Source: Lentibacillus lipolyticus (lineage in GTDB: Bacteria; Bacillota; Bacilli; Bacillales; Amphibacillaceae). Taken from it: a stretch of DNA of 64,000 bases. Shown in pieces: positions 8,283 to 17,062 of this stretch. The translations under genes and the position numbers were made by a program. Positions within the stretch are counted from its first letter, which is position 1. Every line of letters begins with the position of its first letter. The stretch is from contig SEIO01000007.1 of the NCBI GenBank assembly GCA_004145795.1, positions 1 to 64,000 on the forward strand, written 5' to 3'. The notes beneath the pieces were generated by a model. It ran no database searches and was not told the origin of the DNA. It worked only from the letters and a program-made list of their open reading frames with translations.

Positions 8283-9287
8283 ATGCTAAATGGTTCGATC
8301 CAACATGTAGTGAAGCAGTCTATTTTGTATAGCTACGTGTTAAGTCAGCCGTTTGCCGTTTATGTTGATGCATATCCTGCACTTCAAAATGAACAATTGC
8401 TTGAAGCCGAACAATTACAGTACGGACAGCATGGAGAAGCAGTCCGAATCCTGCAGCATAAATTAAACAAATTATCTTATCTTGATGATGAGGTTGATGG
8501 TGAATACAATGTTTTAACCGAACATGCGCTAAAAAAATTTCAAAAGGACCATCAAATTACCATTTCGGGCAAAGCCAACTTAACAACTCTTCACACTATC
8601 GTTGATGAAGAAAAAAAGCAATATAAAGAACAATTAAACGAAATGTCCGACTCCATTCATCCGGAAATGAACCCTGCAGATGTAAAAATTGTCCAGCGCG
8701 CACTAGAATATTTCGGTTATTACGAGGGAGAAATTGACAGTATTTATGGCCCGCTTACACAGAGGGCGCTGGAGAAGGCAGAAGATAAACTTGGTATGGA
8801 GCTCGTCGATGATAACGCGCTGGCCGCCTTATATGAGCAGGAGCAGAAAGAACAGGCCGGCCATCAGGAACCACAGAAGAACGAAACCGTACAAAAACAG
8901 AATACGAAACAAGTCAAGGTGAGCAATACTGGTTATTCGGGCGCTGTGGAAGCTGCATATGCGCAAGTAGGGACACCATATGTCTGGGGTGGGGAATCCC
9001 CATCTGGTTTTGACTGCAGCGGATTTATTCAGTACATTTTTCAAACGGAAAATATCACCCTGCCCCGGACTGTCAGTGATGTGTGGAACTTCACGGTACC
9101 TGTCAGTAAACCATCCGTTGGTGATCTTGTCTTTTTCGAAACATATAAACCAGGACCGTCCCATATGGGTATCTATGTTGGCGACAATAAGTTTATCCAT
9201 GCAGGGGAATCACGTGGTGTTGAAATTAGCAAGCTGGGTAATTCCTACTGGGAACAACGGTACTTAGGATCAAGAAGAGTTCAATAA
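8283..9287 (+). CDS. NlpC/P60 peptidoglycan hydrolase with two PG-binding domains
   Basis: 334-aa cell-wall endopeptidase. Two peptidoglycan-binding type-1 repeats (about residues 45-115 and 130-185: GxxVxxLQxKLNxLxYL...F) precede a charged Q/E/K linker and a C-terminal NlpC/P60 domain (from about 220). The catalytic Cys of DCSGF (about 244) and the His of SHMGIYVG (about 293) are present, so the enzyme looks active, probably cutting D-Glu-diaminopimelate bonds. The N-terminus is only weakly hydrophobic (ILYSYVL...FAVYVDA), an atypical signal peptide. GGAAAGGGG precedes the ATG. Divergent from thyA, upstream of a DUF2512 gene. Confidence 0.88.
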   Translation: MLNGSIQHVVKQSILYSYVLSQPFAVYVDAYPALQNEQLLEAEQLQYGQHGEAVRILQHKLNKLSYLDDEVDGEYNVLTEHALKKFQKDHQITISGKANLTTLHTIVDEEKKQYKEQLNEMSDSIHPEMNPADVKIVQRALEYFGYYEGEIDSIYGPLTQRALEKAEDKLGMELVDDNALAALYEQEQKEQAGHQEPQKNETVQKQNTKQVKVSNTGYSGAVEAAYAQVGTPYVWGGESPSGFDCSGFIQYIFQTENITLPRTVSDVWNFTVPVSKPSVGDLVFFETYKPGPSHMGIYVGDNKFIHAGESRGVEISKLGNSYWEQRYLGSRRVQ

Positions 9288-9312
9288 AAAATAGGATATT
9301 CTTGGAATAATT

Positions 9313-9356
9313 CCGCCTTTATCGCAAATAATAACAATATAAAAGATAAAGGTGGG
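9313..9356 (+). promoter_or_regulatory. hairpin that hides the ribosome binding site of the DUF2512 gene
   Basis: CCGCCTTTATC pairs with GATAAAGGTGG over 11 bp with one G-T pair across a 21-nt A/T-rich loop. The right arm contains the AAAGGTGGG site of the next gene, eight bases before its GTG. The pairing is seen in the sequence; a role in translational control is inference. Confidence 0.5.
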
Positions 9357-9363
9357 ATAAAAA

Positions 9364-9729
9364 GTGACTGGTTTAATTGTTAAATTACTCGTATGTCCAA
9401 TTGCAGTATACGTTGCTGCATGGGTCTTTCCTAACGTCGAGTTTGGCTACTGGTATCAGCCAATTATTCTTGGTGTTGTATTGGCATTCGTTGGGTATTT
9501 CATGGAAAAAATGATGTTGCGTGAAGAAACAAATTGGTTGAGTGTCGGTATGGATTTCGTTGTCTCTGCCCTAATCGTATACTTTGGAGCTATGTTACTG
9601 GCCGATACTGCTGTTACCTTTTGGGGAGCTGTTTTAACCGGGGCGTTATTGGCTGTAACGGAAATCTTCCAGCATAACTGGCTTTTACGCAGTGACAGAG
9701 TTCAAACGAGGGAGACGGTACAAGAATAA
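9364..9729 (+). CDS. DUF2512 (YndM-like) membrane protein
   Basis: 121-aa integral membrane protein with four hydrophobic segments (about 4-22, 32-48, 60-80, 86-105) and a short charged tail. Matches the DUF2512/YndM family of sporeformers, function unknown. It starts at GTG preceded by AAAGGTGGG, a site that is part of a stable hairpin. Downstream a strong terminator follows within five bases of the stop. It may be cotranscribed with the NlpC/P60 gene 76 bp upstream, since no separate terminator is seen between them. Confidence 0.8.
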   Translation: MTGLIVKLLVCPIAVYVAAWVFPNVEFGYWYQPIILGVVLAFVGYFMEKMMLREETNWLSVGMDFVVSALIVYFGAMLLADTAVTFWGAVLTGALLAVTEIFQHNWLLRSDRVQTRETVQE

Positions 9730-9733
9730 GGTT

Positions 9734-9769
9734 AAACGAGCAGGATGTATTATACATCCTGCTCGTTTT
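9734..9769 (+). terminator. strong terminator of the DUF2512 gene, overlapping the ypgQ stop
   Basis: A 17-bp perfect stem (AAACGAGCAGGATGTAT and its complement) followed by TTTTCTT on the plus strand. On the minus strand its 5' arm is also the last codons (NEQDV, stop) of ypgQ, but only TTTAACC follows there, so termination for ypgQ would be weaker. Confidence 0.9.
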
Positions 9770-10376
9770 CTTGGGTACTCCCCCATTCCAGCATGAACTG
9801 CCGTAAATAAGTTTCCATGAATTGGTGCCGCTCTGTCGCTATCTGTTTTGCACTATCCGTGTTCATCATTTCTTTTAAGTTTAGCAATTTATCATAAAAA
9901 TGCTGGATGGATGTATTCTTCTGCTCTCCGTCATCGTCATGCCAAATGAGTTGGTCGTTGGAAGCTCCGTAAGCAAAGGTTCGCGCAATACCAATGGCGC
10001 CTATAGCATCCAGCCTATCAGCATCCTGTACAACCTTCCCTTCCAACGATTCCGGTGTTTTGCCTTTACGAAATGATACGTCTGCAGCCGCCTCCAGGAT
10101 ACGATCTACTTGTTCCTCAGTACACTGGATCGAATACAAGAAATCCTTTACATCCCATATGGCTTTTTTACGGTCTGAAAACAATTTTTCATCCCCAATA
10201 TCGTGAATCCATGCACCGGCTTCACAAATAAACAGGTCCGCTTTTTCACAGGCTGCAATTTCCTTTGCTGTACGCGCAACCCGCTGCATATGGAAAAAAT
10301 CGTGTCCTGTATTATCACTTTGAAAAATTTTGCGAACATAATCGCGGATGGCTGCTCGTTTTTGGTTATTTTCCAT
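9750..10376 (-). CDS. ypgQ: HD-domain nucleotide pyrophosphohydrolase YpgQ
   Basis: 208-aa cytosolic phosphohydrolase. Metal-binding residues of the HD fold are visible: HDFFH (His of motif 1), WIHDIGDEK (HD) and VQDADRLDAIG (distal Asp). YpgQ of B. subtilis is a metal-dependent enzyme that releases pyrophosphate from nucleoside triphosphates. Its ATG shares one base with the stop of fhs (TAATG), so the two are translationally coupled, a link between one-carbon/purine supply and nucleotide turnover (inference). The final codons form one arm of a terminator hairpin. Confidence 0.85.
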   Translation of the reverse strand: MENNQKRAAIRDYVRKIFQSDNTGHDFFHMQRVARTAKEIAACEKADLFICEAGAWIHDIGDEKLFSDRKKAIWDVKDFLYSIQCTEEQVDRILEAAADVSFRKGKTPESLEGKVVQDADRLDAIGAIGIARTFAYGASNDQLIWHDDDGEQKNTSIQHFYDKLLNLKEMMNTDSAKQIATERHQFMETYLRQFMLEWGSTQENEQDV

Positions 10377-12046
10377 TAAAACAAACCTTTTACTTTTCCA
10401 TTTTTGTCCACGTCCATATTTAACGCGGCTGGTTTTTCAGGGAGTCCGGGCATGGTCATCATGTTTCCTGTCAAGACGACGATGAAACCTGCACCAATCG
10501 AGGGCCGCAGTTCTCGGATGGTAATGGTGAAATTTTCCGGACGTCCAAGTAATGACGGATCGTCCGACAGAGAGTATTGGGTTTTGGCCATGCATACGGG
10601 AAGGTTCCCCCATCCTGCTTGTTCATAATATGCTAGCTGTTTTTTAGCCTGTGGGGACAATTCGATATCATTAGCACCATATACAGTTTGGGCGACTTTT
10701 CGTATTTTGGTTTCCAGTTTTTCGTTGGTATCGTAAACATAGTTCGGTTTTCCTGGAGTGGAATCAGCAACGGCCATGACTTTTTCAGCGAGTTCAGTAC
10801 CGCCTGCTCCACCTTGCGCATAAACATCCGTTAAGGCCACGTCGGCACCGCGGGATTCGCACCATGACTGCACAAAATCGGTTTCGGCCTTTGTGTCTGT
10901 CGGAAATTGGTTAATTGCCACTACAAATGGAAGTCCGAACGATTCGATTGTTTCCATATGTTTCTTCAGATTTTCCATCCCCGCTTCCAATGCCTGCAAA
11001 TTTTTCTCTTTCAGATTGTCACGGTGAACACCCCCATGCATTTTTAATGCACGGACGGTTGCGACGATAACAACTGCACTCGGGTTGATGTCCCCGGCAC
11101 GCGATTTAATATCGAGAAACTTTTCCGCCCCCAGATCTGCGCCAAAGCCAGCCTCGGTTACTGCATAATCCCCTAACTTAGCCGCTGTTTTCGTCGCCAT
11201 TATGCTGTTGCAGCCATGAGCAATGTTGGCAAATGGTCCGCCATGAATAATGGCTGGTGTATTCTCCGTTGTCTGCACCAGGTTTGGCTTGATTGCGTCT
11301 TTAAGTAAAAGGGTAAGCGCACCTTCTATATTGAGATCCTTTACTGTAACCGGTTCTTCGTCATATGTATAGCCAATCACAATATTTGCAAGCCGTTTTT
11401 TCAAGTTATCGAGACTTGTTGCCAGACAAAGGATGGCCATGATTTCTGATGCTACTGTTATATTAAAGCCATCTTCTCTTGGAACACCTCGTAAAGGACC
11501 ACCCAGCCCGACAACAATCTGCCGCAATGCGCGGTCATTTATATCCATCACGCGTTTCCATACGACACGGCGGGGGTCAAGATTCAATTTATTCCCGCGG
11601 TGAATATGGTTGTCAATCATGGCGGACAGCGCATTGTTTGCCGTTGTAATGGCGTGAAGATCACCTGTAAAATGCAAATTGATATCCTCCATCGGCAATA
11701 CTTGGGCGTATCCGCCGCCAGCTGCTCCGCCTTTAAGCCCCATAACCGGGCCAAGCGACGGTTCACGCAGGGCAATAAGTGCTTTTTGCCCGAGTCTTGT
11801 AAGTGCCTGTCCGAGTCCAACCGTTACCGTCGATTTTCCTTCTCCGGCAGGCGTGGGATTGATGGAGGTGACAAGCACTACCTTCCCGTCTGGTTTGCTG
11901 TCCAAGTTCTCCAATAAATCATACGATAGTTTGGCCTTTGTATGGCCATATGGTTCCCAATCTGCTTCCGTTAAACCCAAGTCTTTGGTAATATCCCCAA
12001 TAGGTTTTAAAGTGGCCTCTTGTGCTATTTCAATATCCGTTTTCAT
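10376..12046 (-). CDS. fhs: formate-tetrahydrofolate ligase
   Basis: 556-aa enzyme (10-formyl-THF synthetase) that activates formate with ATP on tetrahydrofolate, feeding purine and formyl-Met synthesis. The P-loop [10 protein letters not shown] (about residues 65-74) and [19 protein letters not shown] are diagnostic; full length. GGGGAGGGAG precedes the ATG. B. subtilis 168 lacks this gene, but many other Bacillaceae have it. First gene of the fhs-ypgQ operon, divergent from cspD; the 336-bp intergenic region holds promoters for both sides. Confidence 0.97.
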   Translation of the reverse strand: MKTDIEIAQEATLKPIGDITKDLGLTEADWEPYGHTKAKLSYDLLENLDSKPDGKVVLVTSINPTPAGEGKSTVTVGLGQALTRLGQKALIALREPSLGPVMGLKGGAAGGGYAQVLPMEDINLHFTGDLHAITTANNALSAMIDNHIHRGNKLNLDPRRVVWKRVMDINDRALRQIVVGLGGPLRGVPREDGFNITVASEIMAILCLATSLDNLKKRLANIVIGYTYDEEPVTVKDLNIEGALTLLLKDAIKPNLVQTTENTPAIIHGGPFANIAHGCNSIMATKTAAKLGDYAVTEAGFGADLGAEKFLDIKSRAGDINPSAVVIVATVRALKMHGGVHRDNLKEKNLQALEAGMENLKKHMETIESFGLPFVVAINQFPTDTKAETDFVQSWCESRGADVALTDVYAQGGAGGTELAEKVMAVADSTPGKPNYVYDTNEKLETKIRKVAQTVYGANDIELSPQAKKQLAYYEQAGWGNLPVCMAKTQYSLSDDPSLLGRPENFTITIRELRPSIGAGFIVVLTGNMMTMPGLPEKPAALNMDVDKNGKVKGLF

Positions 12047-12186
12047 AATGTGCGCTCCCTCCCCTTTTTGTTAGTTCTAGTTTAACGCATTTACACCGTT
12101 TTTTACATAAAAATCAAACACTTTTTTAACCGCTTCCATTTCCATTGCAGCAATATGTATAAAAGTAATCGAGTCAGGGTAAATTC

Positions 12187-12215
12187 TTGACTGAGGGTCT
12201 AAAATAAGCTATATT
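12187..12215 (+). promoter_or_regulatory. sigma-A promoter of cspD
   Basis: TTGACT, a 17-bp spacer, then TATATT. Transcription would start near 12222 and give a leader of about 160 nt, which is the usual layout of cold-shock genes. One of the best promoter matches in the window. Confidence 0.8.
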
Positions 12216-12221
12216 AGACAC

Positions 12222-12383
12222 AAGCAATGAAGATGTATGGATTCATGAAGGACAAGCAGCTTCCAGTGGAAGTGGATGCATCAAGTGATCCATTACTTCA
12301 CTAGCAAGTTGCTGTTTTTGTATTCCATGTATCTGATTTGTATTAACACGTTTTACGTGAAAGGTTTTAGGAGGAAATTTATA
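12222..12383 (+). promoter_or_regulatory. long structured 5' leader of cspD
   Basis: About 160 nt of untranslated RNA. CTTCCAGTGGAAG forms a small hairpin; AGCAGCTT (about 12255) can pair with AAGTTGCT (about 12307), which is followed by GTTTTTG, a terminator-like ending. The rest runs to AGGAGG just before the start. Known cold-shock leaders refold with temperature; that this one does is inference. Confidence 0.45.
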
Positions 12384-12584
12384 ATGGAAAATGGCGTAGT
12401 AAAATGGTTTAACGCAGAGAAAGGCTATGGCTTCATCCAAGTTGACGAAGGAAATGATGTATTCGTACATTATTCCGCTATTCAAGAAGAAGGATTCAAA
12501 ACGTTGGAAGAAGGTCAGAACGTTACATTTGATATCGTTGAAGGCGACCGTGGCCCACAGGCTGCAAACGTAGTTAAACAATAA
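12384..12584 (+). CDS. cspD: cold-shock protein (RNA chaperone)
   Basis: 66-aa single OB-fold protein binding single-stranded RNA/DNA. RNP1 (KGYGFIQV, residues 14-21) and RNP2 (VFVHYSAI, 26-33) are intact, with the GPQAANV C-terminus. Initiates at the ATG eight bases after AGGAGG; longer in-frame extension upstream is leader sequence. It has its own promoter, a long leader and a strong terminator, so it is monocistronic. Position next to bpsA-bpsB and fhs agrees with cspD in related genomes; paralogue identity (B, C or D) is inferred. Confidence 0.93.
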   Translation: MENGVVKWFNAEKGYGFIQVDEGNDVFVHYSAIQEEGFKTLEEGQNVTFDIVEGDRGPQAANVVKQ

Positions 12585-12605
12585 TATGTCACGAAACCAT
12601 ATACG

Positions 12606-12637
12606 AAAGCGGCAATCCGGAACCGATTGCCGCTTTT
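12606..12637 (+). terminator. intrinsic terminator of cspD
   Basis: AAAGCGGCAATC/GATTGCCGCTTT, 12-bp perfect stem, 7-nt loop, followed by TTTTTTA. Twenty bases after the stop. Confidence 0.95.
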
Positions 12638-12733
12638 TTACGTTAGGAAAGTATAAACCTTCAGCTGGATTGCTTTTACTGAGTCATCAACGTATAATGG
12701 GTTCTGTTATCCGCGCTTGTTCATTTGGATGAA

Positions 12734-12769
12734 AAAACAGGGATAGCTAAATACGGCTATCCCTGTTTT
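12734..12769 (-). terminator. bidirectional terminator after bpsB
   Basis: AAAACAGGGATAGC pairs perfectly with GCTATCCCTGTTTT across an 8-nt loop; T-runs follow on both strands (TTTTTT on the minus side). It closes the bpsA-bpsB operon and backs up the cspD terminator. Confidence 0.92.
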
Positions 12770-12813
12770 TGAAGTACGTCATGCTGCTGGAACTACCCCG
12801 GGTGTGTCTGCCA

Positions 12814-13326
12814 TTACGTCGCTCGTGTTAATGCCTTCTCTTCGCTTGGTATCCGTATCCTTAATAACAAAAGATGTAAAATTGGGAACAGAAAAGCTGT
12901 TAGCTCGGCACCTATCAGGAGCGGAATGGTAAATAATTCAACTGCCACGATGACATAGTTAGGATGTTTAAGATACCGGTAAGGTCCCTTTTTGATGACC
13001 GTCACTCCAGGTAGGACAATTATTTTTGTATTCCAAAAGCGGCCCAACGTATGCATGCACCATGCCCTCCCCACTTGCATTAGTAGAAACAAGCAAAGCA
13101 AAAAATAATTTAGTTGTGCAGTATGCGGTTTGGGGTTTAATGTAACTTCCGTTATTGCTGTTACAAAAAACAAGCAATGGAGAAGAACGAACCATTTGTA
13201 ATGTTTTTCCCCTTTTTCAATTCCACCCATGCTTTTCATCCATTTTTCATTTCGTCTGGCAATGTACAGTTCACCAAGGCGCTGCATGATCACTGCCAAA
13301 ATAAAAATCCACATCCAAGTCGTCAA
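12814..13326 (-). CDS. bpsB: alkylpyrone O-methyltransferase (isoprenylcysteine methyltransferase family)
   Basis: 170-aa membrane protein with four or five hydrophobic spans, in the ICMT family (B. subtilis YpbQ/BpsB). Conserved ICMT features: GPYRYLKHPNY, with the SAM-site Arg/His-Pro, and the late EEKAL. In B. subtilis the enzyme methylates the triketide pyrones made by the type III polyketide synthase. It starts at a TTG overlapping the bpsA stop (TTGA), with TTGGAGTGG upstream; the next ATG, four codons in, is a possible alternative. Second gene of a two-gene operon. Confidence 0.88.
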   Translation of the reverse strand: MTTWMWIFILAVIMQRLGELYIARRNEKWMKSMGGIEKGEKHYKWFVLLHCLFFVTAITEVTLNPKPHTAQLNYFLLCLFLLMQVGRAWCMHTLGRFWNTKIIVLPGVTVIKKGPYRYLKHPNYVIVAVELFTIPLLIGAELTAFLFPILHLLLLRIRIPSEEKALTRAT

Positions 13327-14417
13327 TGTTCATTCCACTCCAATAGCAATAATTCTGAACTGAATCCCGGCCCAAGAGCCGATACAACGCTAAGCATTTT
13401 TTCCGGAACGTTATCCTTCATCCATTCATATAGCACATATAATACGGTTGCAGACGACATATTCCCATGGTCCCGGAGAACCCGGTGTGCGTACAGGAAT
13501 TTGGACGGCGGTGCCTGCAGTACCGTTTCCATTGCCTCTAGCACCTTCCTCCCCCCGGGATGTGCAATAAACGAGTGAATGTTGTGGGGTGATAATTGAA
13601 GATTCGCTAAAAATGTTTCGATATGTTTTTTCCAAAATGTTCGCACCTGTGCTGGGATACTTTTGGCAAAAACAACTTCCATTCCCCTGTCCGTTATATT
13701 CCACCCCATAACAGAATGGGTGTGTTTCTTTGTTGCAGAGCTTGTTTGTATAATACGAGGTTTCGTTTTGGAACATTTAATGGCAGATCGCCAGTTAGAA
13801 TCCTCGCCCAGGAGCAAAGCGGCTGCAGCCCCATCCCCAAACAGGGCCGATCCAACTATATTGCTTTTGGAGAGATCGTCTTTCTGAAAGGTTAGACTGC
13901 ACAGCTCACAGCAGACAAGGAGCACATTTTTATCCGGGTGGGCTTTTATCCAGTCGAAAGCACGTGATAAACCAATAGCTCCGCCTGCACAGCCGAGCCC
14001 CCATAAGGGCATTCTTACAACGTCTTCCCTGAACGGCCGTTCACTCATCATATATGTATCGATAGACGGTGTAGCAATGCCTGTACTGGAAACAAATATG
14101 ATCATATCGATTGCTTCATATGGGACGGGTTCATTTAACAAATGCTCATTTGTCAAACAAGCATCAATGGCCTTCAGTGAATACGTTTGCGCATAGTGAT
14201 GGTATAAATCATTTTTTTCCGCAAACGTGTGATTGTTACGAAGCCATTCCTCATCAACAACAAATTGCCTGTTATCAATTTGGGCGTTGTCAAAAACAGG
14301 CAATAGCCGGTTAATCATGCGTGACGCGGATTTATCAAAAATAGTACTGATGATTGACTTCACCGATTGCTGTGACATATTATGCGGAGGTATCCCCAAT
14401 CCAATTGATCCTATCAC
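13323..14417 (-). CDS. bpsA: type III polyketide synthase (alkylpyrone synthase)
   Basis: 364-aa chalcone-synthase-fold enzyme that extends fatty acyl-CoA with malonyl-CoA to alkylpyrones. The catalytic triad is complete: Cys143 (GLGCAGGA), His286 (IAHPGG) and Asn319 (DHGNMSSAT). Full length for the family (BcsA/BpsA). Starts at GTG, with AAAGGAGG nine bases upstream; the ATG overlapping the site is out of frame. Followed by bpsB with a 4-bp overlap, so the pair should make methylated alkylpyrone lipids for the membrane or spore (role in this organism inferred). Confidence 0.93.
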   Translation of the reverse strand: MIGSIGLGIPPHNMSQQSVKSIISTIFDKSASRMINRLLPVFDNAQIDNRQFVVDEEWLRNNHTFAEKNDLYHHYAQTYSLKAIDACLTNEHLLNEPVPYEAIDMIIFVSSTGIATPSIDTYMMSERPFREDVVRMPLWGLGCAGGAIGLSRAFDWIKAHPDKNVLLVCCELCSLTFQKDDLSKSNIVGSALFGDGAAAALLLGEDSNWRSAIKCSKTKPRIIQTSSATKKHTHSVMGWNITDRGMEVVFAKSIPAQVRTFWKKHIETFLANLQLSPHNIHSFIAHPGGRKVLEAMETVLQAPPSKFLYAHRVLRDHGNMSSATVLYVLYEWMKDNVPEKMLSVVSALGPGFSSELLLLEWNEH

Positions 14418-14520
14418 CTCATAGCGCCTCCTTTCGTTCGAGAGCAGCCGATTATCGGCAGTCTAGTTTAACTACATGTATAAAATTTTTGACTCTGTTA
14501 GGCTCTTTGTCAGCAATAGT

Positions 14521-14650
14521 CATGTCCAGTTCCGACGTACAGGACGTACTAGTGCCGGCATTGGCACAGGACAAGGAAAGCTGCAAAGCGATACATCTTC
14601 GTGAGAAAAAGTGCTTTCCTTTTTCAAGGACGTGCCGAATTTAGCCGGCC
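14521..14650. repeat. fragment of the mosaic intergenic repeat
   Basis: In the 416-bp gap between bpsA and rlmL. Modules shared with the two large elements: TAGTGCCGGCATTGG (compare TAGTGTCGGCGTTGG near 60963), GCGATACATCTTCGTGAG with the adjoining AAAAAG...CTTTTTC hairpin (compare 38669 and, inverted, 61131), and CGTGCCGAATTTAGCCG (compare 60984). No terminal inverted repeat is seen here, so it is probably a decayed or partial copy. The rest of the gap shows no gene. Confidence 0.65.
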
Positions 14651-14773
14651 AGCGCCTACCACCTCGCGGTTGATTTTCGGGGGTGAGCAAGGCGCTTGCG
14701 CTTTTCTTAATTTAGTCTGGATGTTTTTCGGCAAAATTATTACATGTTTTTAAAAGGTGGGTTGGAAATCGGG

Positions 14774-14820
14774 GAAATTAAAAAGAAAACCAGACAAGTA
14801 GCCTTCCCTCGTCTGGTTTT
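14774..14820 (-). terminator. intrinsic terminator of rlmL
   Basis: AAAACCAGAC/GTCTGGTTTT, 10-bp perfect stem with a 15-nt loop, then TTCTTTTTAATTT on the minus strand, 15 bases past the rlmL stop. Confidence 0.85.
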
Positions 14821-14834
14821 GCTTCTTCGATTTA

Positions 14835-15965
14835 TCACTGCTTTGCACCAAAGTACTGATAATAGTTTGTCTGAATGAAACCATTAAACAGTTTTCGTTT
14901 CTTGGTTGCTTTTTGACCGTATTCTTTTTCAAAGTCCTCGAAAGCAGTCAAGATATACACACTCCAAGAAGGATGGTTTGTCATAATACGTCCAAGATGC
15001 TGGTAAATATCCGCTGCTCCTTCCTGATTGCCGATGCGTTTCCCATATGGCGGATTACCAATCAAATAGCCATTTTCGTTTTGTATAGACAGATCTTTGA
15101 CATTCATCTGTTTCCAGCTGATTAGATCACCAAGCCCTGCTTCCATGGCATTTTCTTTTGCAGCGGCAGCCATGTTCTGATCAATATCCGTTCCCATGAT
15201 CGCAAGTGGCTGGTCGTAATCAGCCTTATCTTCCACTTCTTCGAAAGCGTCATTCCAATACTTATTCCTAATCCAACCCCATTCCTCCGAAGCAAACGAG
15301 CGGTTGAAACCTGGAGCAATATTCTGCCCGATTAATGCTGCTTCAATTGGGATGGTTCCTGAACCGCAAAAGGGATCGATTAATGGGTAGTCCGGTTTCC
15401 AGTTCGTTAAAAGTATCAGCGCAGCAGCCAATGTTTCCTTTAATGGTGCTTCACCCTGGCTGATGCGGTAGCCACGCTTATGCAATCCACTGCCCGATGT
15501 GTCAATGGTCAGGATTGCCTCATCTTTATGAAGTGCCACTTCGATTTTAAACAAGGCACCAGTCTCTGGTAAATTGCCAGCTATGCCGTATTTCAGCTTT
15601 AGCCGTTCTACAATGGCTTTTTTTACAATTGCCTGGCAGTCCGGAACACTGTAAAGTTCCGATTTTACCGATTTTCCTGATACAGGAAATTCGCCATTCT
15701 CCGTAATAAAGCTTTCCCAGGGCAGTGCTTTCGTCTTTTCAAAAAGTTCATCAAATGTCACGGCGTGAAAACGTCCAGCCTGTAATTTAATACGGTCCGC
15801 ACTTCGCAACCATAAATTGCAGCGTGGGATAGCACTTATTGGTGCATCGAAGATTACTTTTCCGTTATCGACTTCCACTTCATAACCAAGCTGTCTTACT
15901 TCACTGGCCACCACTGATTCAAGCCCCATCGCAGCTGTAGCGATCAATGTCACATGTTGAGCCAT
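14835..15965 (-). CDS. rlmL: 23S rRNA (guanine-N2) methyltransferase, RlmL/YpsC type
   Basis: 376-aa SAM-dependent RNA methylase. An N-terminal THUMP RNA-binding domain (about 45-155) precedes a Rossmann methylase domain with DPFCGSGTIPIEAALI (SAM loop) and the catalytic NPPYGKR, typical for N2-guanine methylation. In E. coli the homologous domain modifies G2445. The chosen ATG has AAAGGA eight bases upstream; a 16-codon extension lacks a site. Lies downstream of rnpB, with its own terminator; the gene order rlmL(ypsC)-rnpB-gpsB matches B. subtilis. Confidence 0.93.
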   Translation of the reverse strand: MAQHVTLIATAAMGLESVVASEVRQLGYEVEVDNGKVIFDAPISAIPRCNLWLRSADRIKLQAGRFHAVTFDELFEKTKALPWESFITENGEFPVSGKSVKSELYSVPDCQAIVKKAIVERLKLKYGIAGNLPETGALFKIEVALHKDEAILTIDTSGSGLHKRGYRISQGEAPLKETLAAALILLTNWKPDYPLIDPFCGSGTIPIEAALIGQNIAPGFNRSFASEEWGWIRNKYWNDAFEEVEDKADYDQPLAIMGTDIDQNMAAAAKENAMEAGLGDLISWKQMNVKDLSIQNENGYLIGNPPYGKRIGNQEGAADIYQHLGRIMTNHPSWSVYILTAFEDFEKEYGQKATKKRKLFNGFIQTNYYQYFGAKQ

Positions 15966-16070
15966 ATAAACGATCCTTTCATTTCCAATGTCAAAGCAGT
16001 GATAGTTTACCACAATCCGTAGTTATGGACAAAAATGATACAGGAAAACAATTCTTGACTCAACTAAAAT

Positions 16071-16108
16071 AAAAAACCCTTTCCGGCTGCATTACAGTCA
16101 GAAAGGGT
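16071..16108 (-). terminator. intrinsic terminator of rnpB
   Basis: ACCCTTTC/GAAAGGGT stem, then TTTTTTATTTTAG on the minus strand, just past the 3' end of RNase P RNA. Confidence 0.85.
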
Positions 16109-16128
16109 ATGTTCGGTTATAATGAGGA

Positions 16129-16535
16129 CCATTGAATACTCGATAAGCCATGTTCTGTTCCGCTGCACTTCTGCGGTGGTCAGCCTTGTACAGCGGTCGT
16201 AATCATCTATCTACAGACATGTTTCCAATGCCTGTCCCTTTTTCGGTTCAATTCCCTAATCAAGGATGCCCCTACCTATTTTTGGGTTGCTCACTCGTGG
16301 GGTTTACCGCGTTCCACCCGGATCGTTTCCAATCCGGCTCCGTCACTGTGGCACCTTCAAGTGTATTCATCCATATCATCGTGTGAGTTAGGATTTTCCA
16401 CTGCCGTTAGCCAAATTTGGCTACCTTGACTTATGATTTCGTCAAGCACGAACACTACAGGCATCGCAGCCTGTGTGAGCATGGACTTTCCTCTGTATAG
16501 GAAGTCTATACAGCGATTACGTGAGTATTCAATCA
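16129..16535 (-). ncRNA. rnpB: RNase P RNA (bacterial B type)
   Basis: About 405 nt, the catalytic RNA that removes 5' leaders from pre-tRNA. Conserved blocks on the minus strand: GAGGAAAGTCCATGCTC (CR-I), GGTGCCACAGTGACGGAG, GGAACGCGGTAAACCCC, TAGATAGATGATTAC (CR-V) and AACATGGCTTATCGA near the 3' end. The ends pair as helix P1 (TTGAATACTC with GAGTATTCAA), which sets the limits to within a few bases. The loop region GAGCAACCC...GGTAGGGG is of the Bacillus B type. Located between rlmL and gpsB as in B. subtilis. An A/T-rich -10-like TATGCT/TATACA region lies just upstream. Confidence 0.97.
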
Positions 16536-16598
16536 CAATCTATGTATAGTTTAGCATAATTCTCCCGCTATGTCACTGGCAATCAAAACCAGTATTAA

Positions 16599-16895
16599 TC
16601 AATCAGCATATTTTTTGCCGAAAACAGCTTTTTCCAGGTTGGAGACCCTTTTAAGAATATCATAGTTGACTTGGTGGTTTGGGGCCGCCGCACGACTTTT
16701 TGTCTGATCAGACTGTTTCCGCAGGCGTTCATTTTCCTGGCGCAGTTTATCAATTTCCTGCTGGAATGCTTCATAGTCCTGGATAATCGTATCAAGGAAT
16801 TCATCGACTTCTTCCTGGTGATAGCCCCGCATGGCGGTTTTAAAATCTCTTTCCAATATATCTTTCCCTGTCAATTGAATGTGGTTTGTATTCAT
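16599..16895 (-). CDS. gpsB: cell-cycle protein GpsB
   Basis: 98-aa DivIVA-like coiled-coil adaptor that shuttles PBP1 (PonA) between septum and side wall. The N-terminal membrane/PBP-binding part is conserved ([28 protein letters not shown], residues 6-33 as a block), followed by a heptad coiled coil (about 34-65), a linker, and the C-terminal trimerisation segment [14 protein letters not shown]. The ATG eight bases after AGAGGTG is used. Its partner PonA is encoded about 3.4 kb away in this window. Monocistronic, upstream of rnpB. Confidence 0.95.
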   Translation of the reverse strand: MNTNHIQLTGKDILERDFKTAMRGYHQEEVDEFLDTIIQDYEAFQQEIDKLRQENERLRKQSDQTKSRAAAPNHQVNYDILKRVSNLEKAVFGKKYAD

Positions 16896-17062
16896 TTCAC
16901 AGTCACCTCTGTATACCATTTTAATTTCTGTACTTTCAATAATCCACGTCGGACATGCTCATTTTCATTGTATTGACAGCTCTCATGATTTATGCATTCA
17001 GACTGTTCGGGTTCCAGTATAACACGAATAGCTGCTATTGTCTTATGGAAGTATGACAGCAA

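Noticed and set aside
12047-12186. THF riboswitch or purine box before fhs
   Set aside because: The short A/T-rich leader shows no matching conserved core.
14111-14644. Frames antisense to bpsA and in the following gap
   Set aside because: Shadows of bpsA and of the repeat fragment; no ribosome binding site.
16150-16386. 78-codon plus-strand frame
   Set aside because: Lies entirely over RNase P RNA on the other strand, whose conserved blocks explain the sequence.
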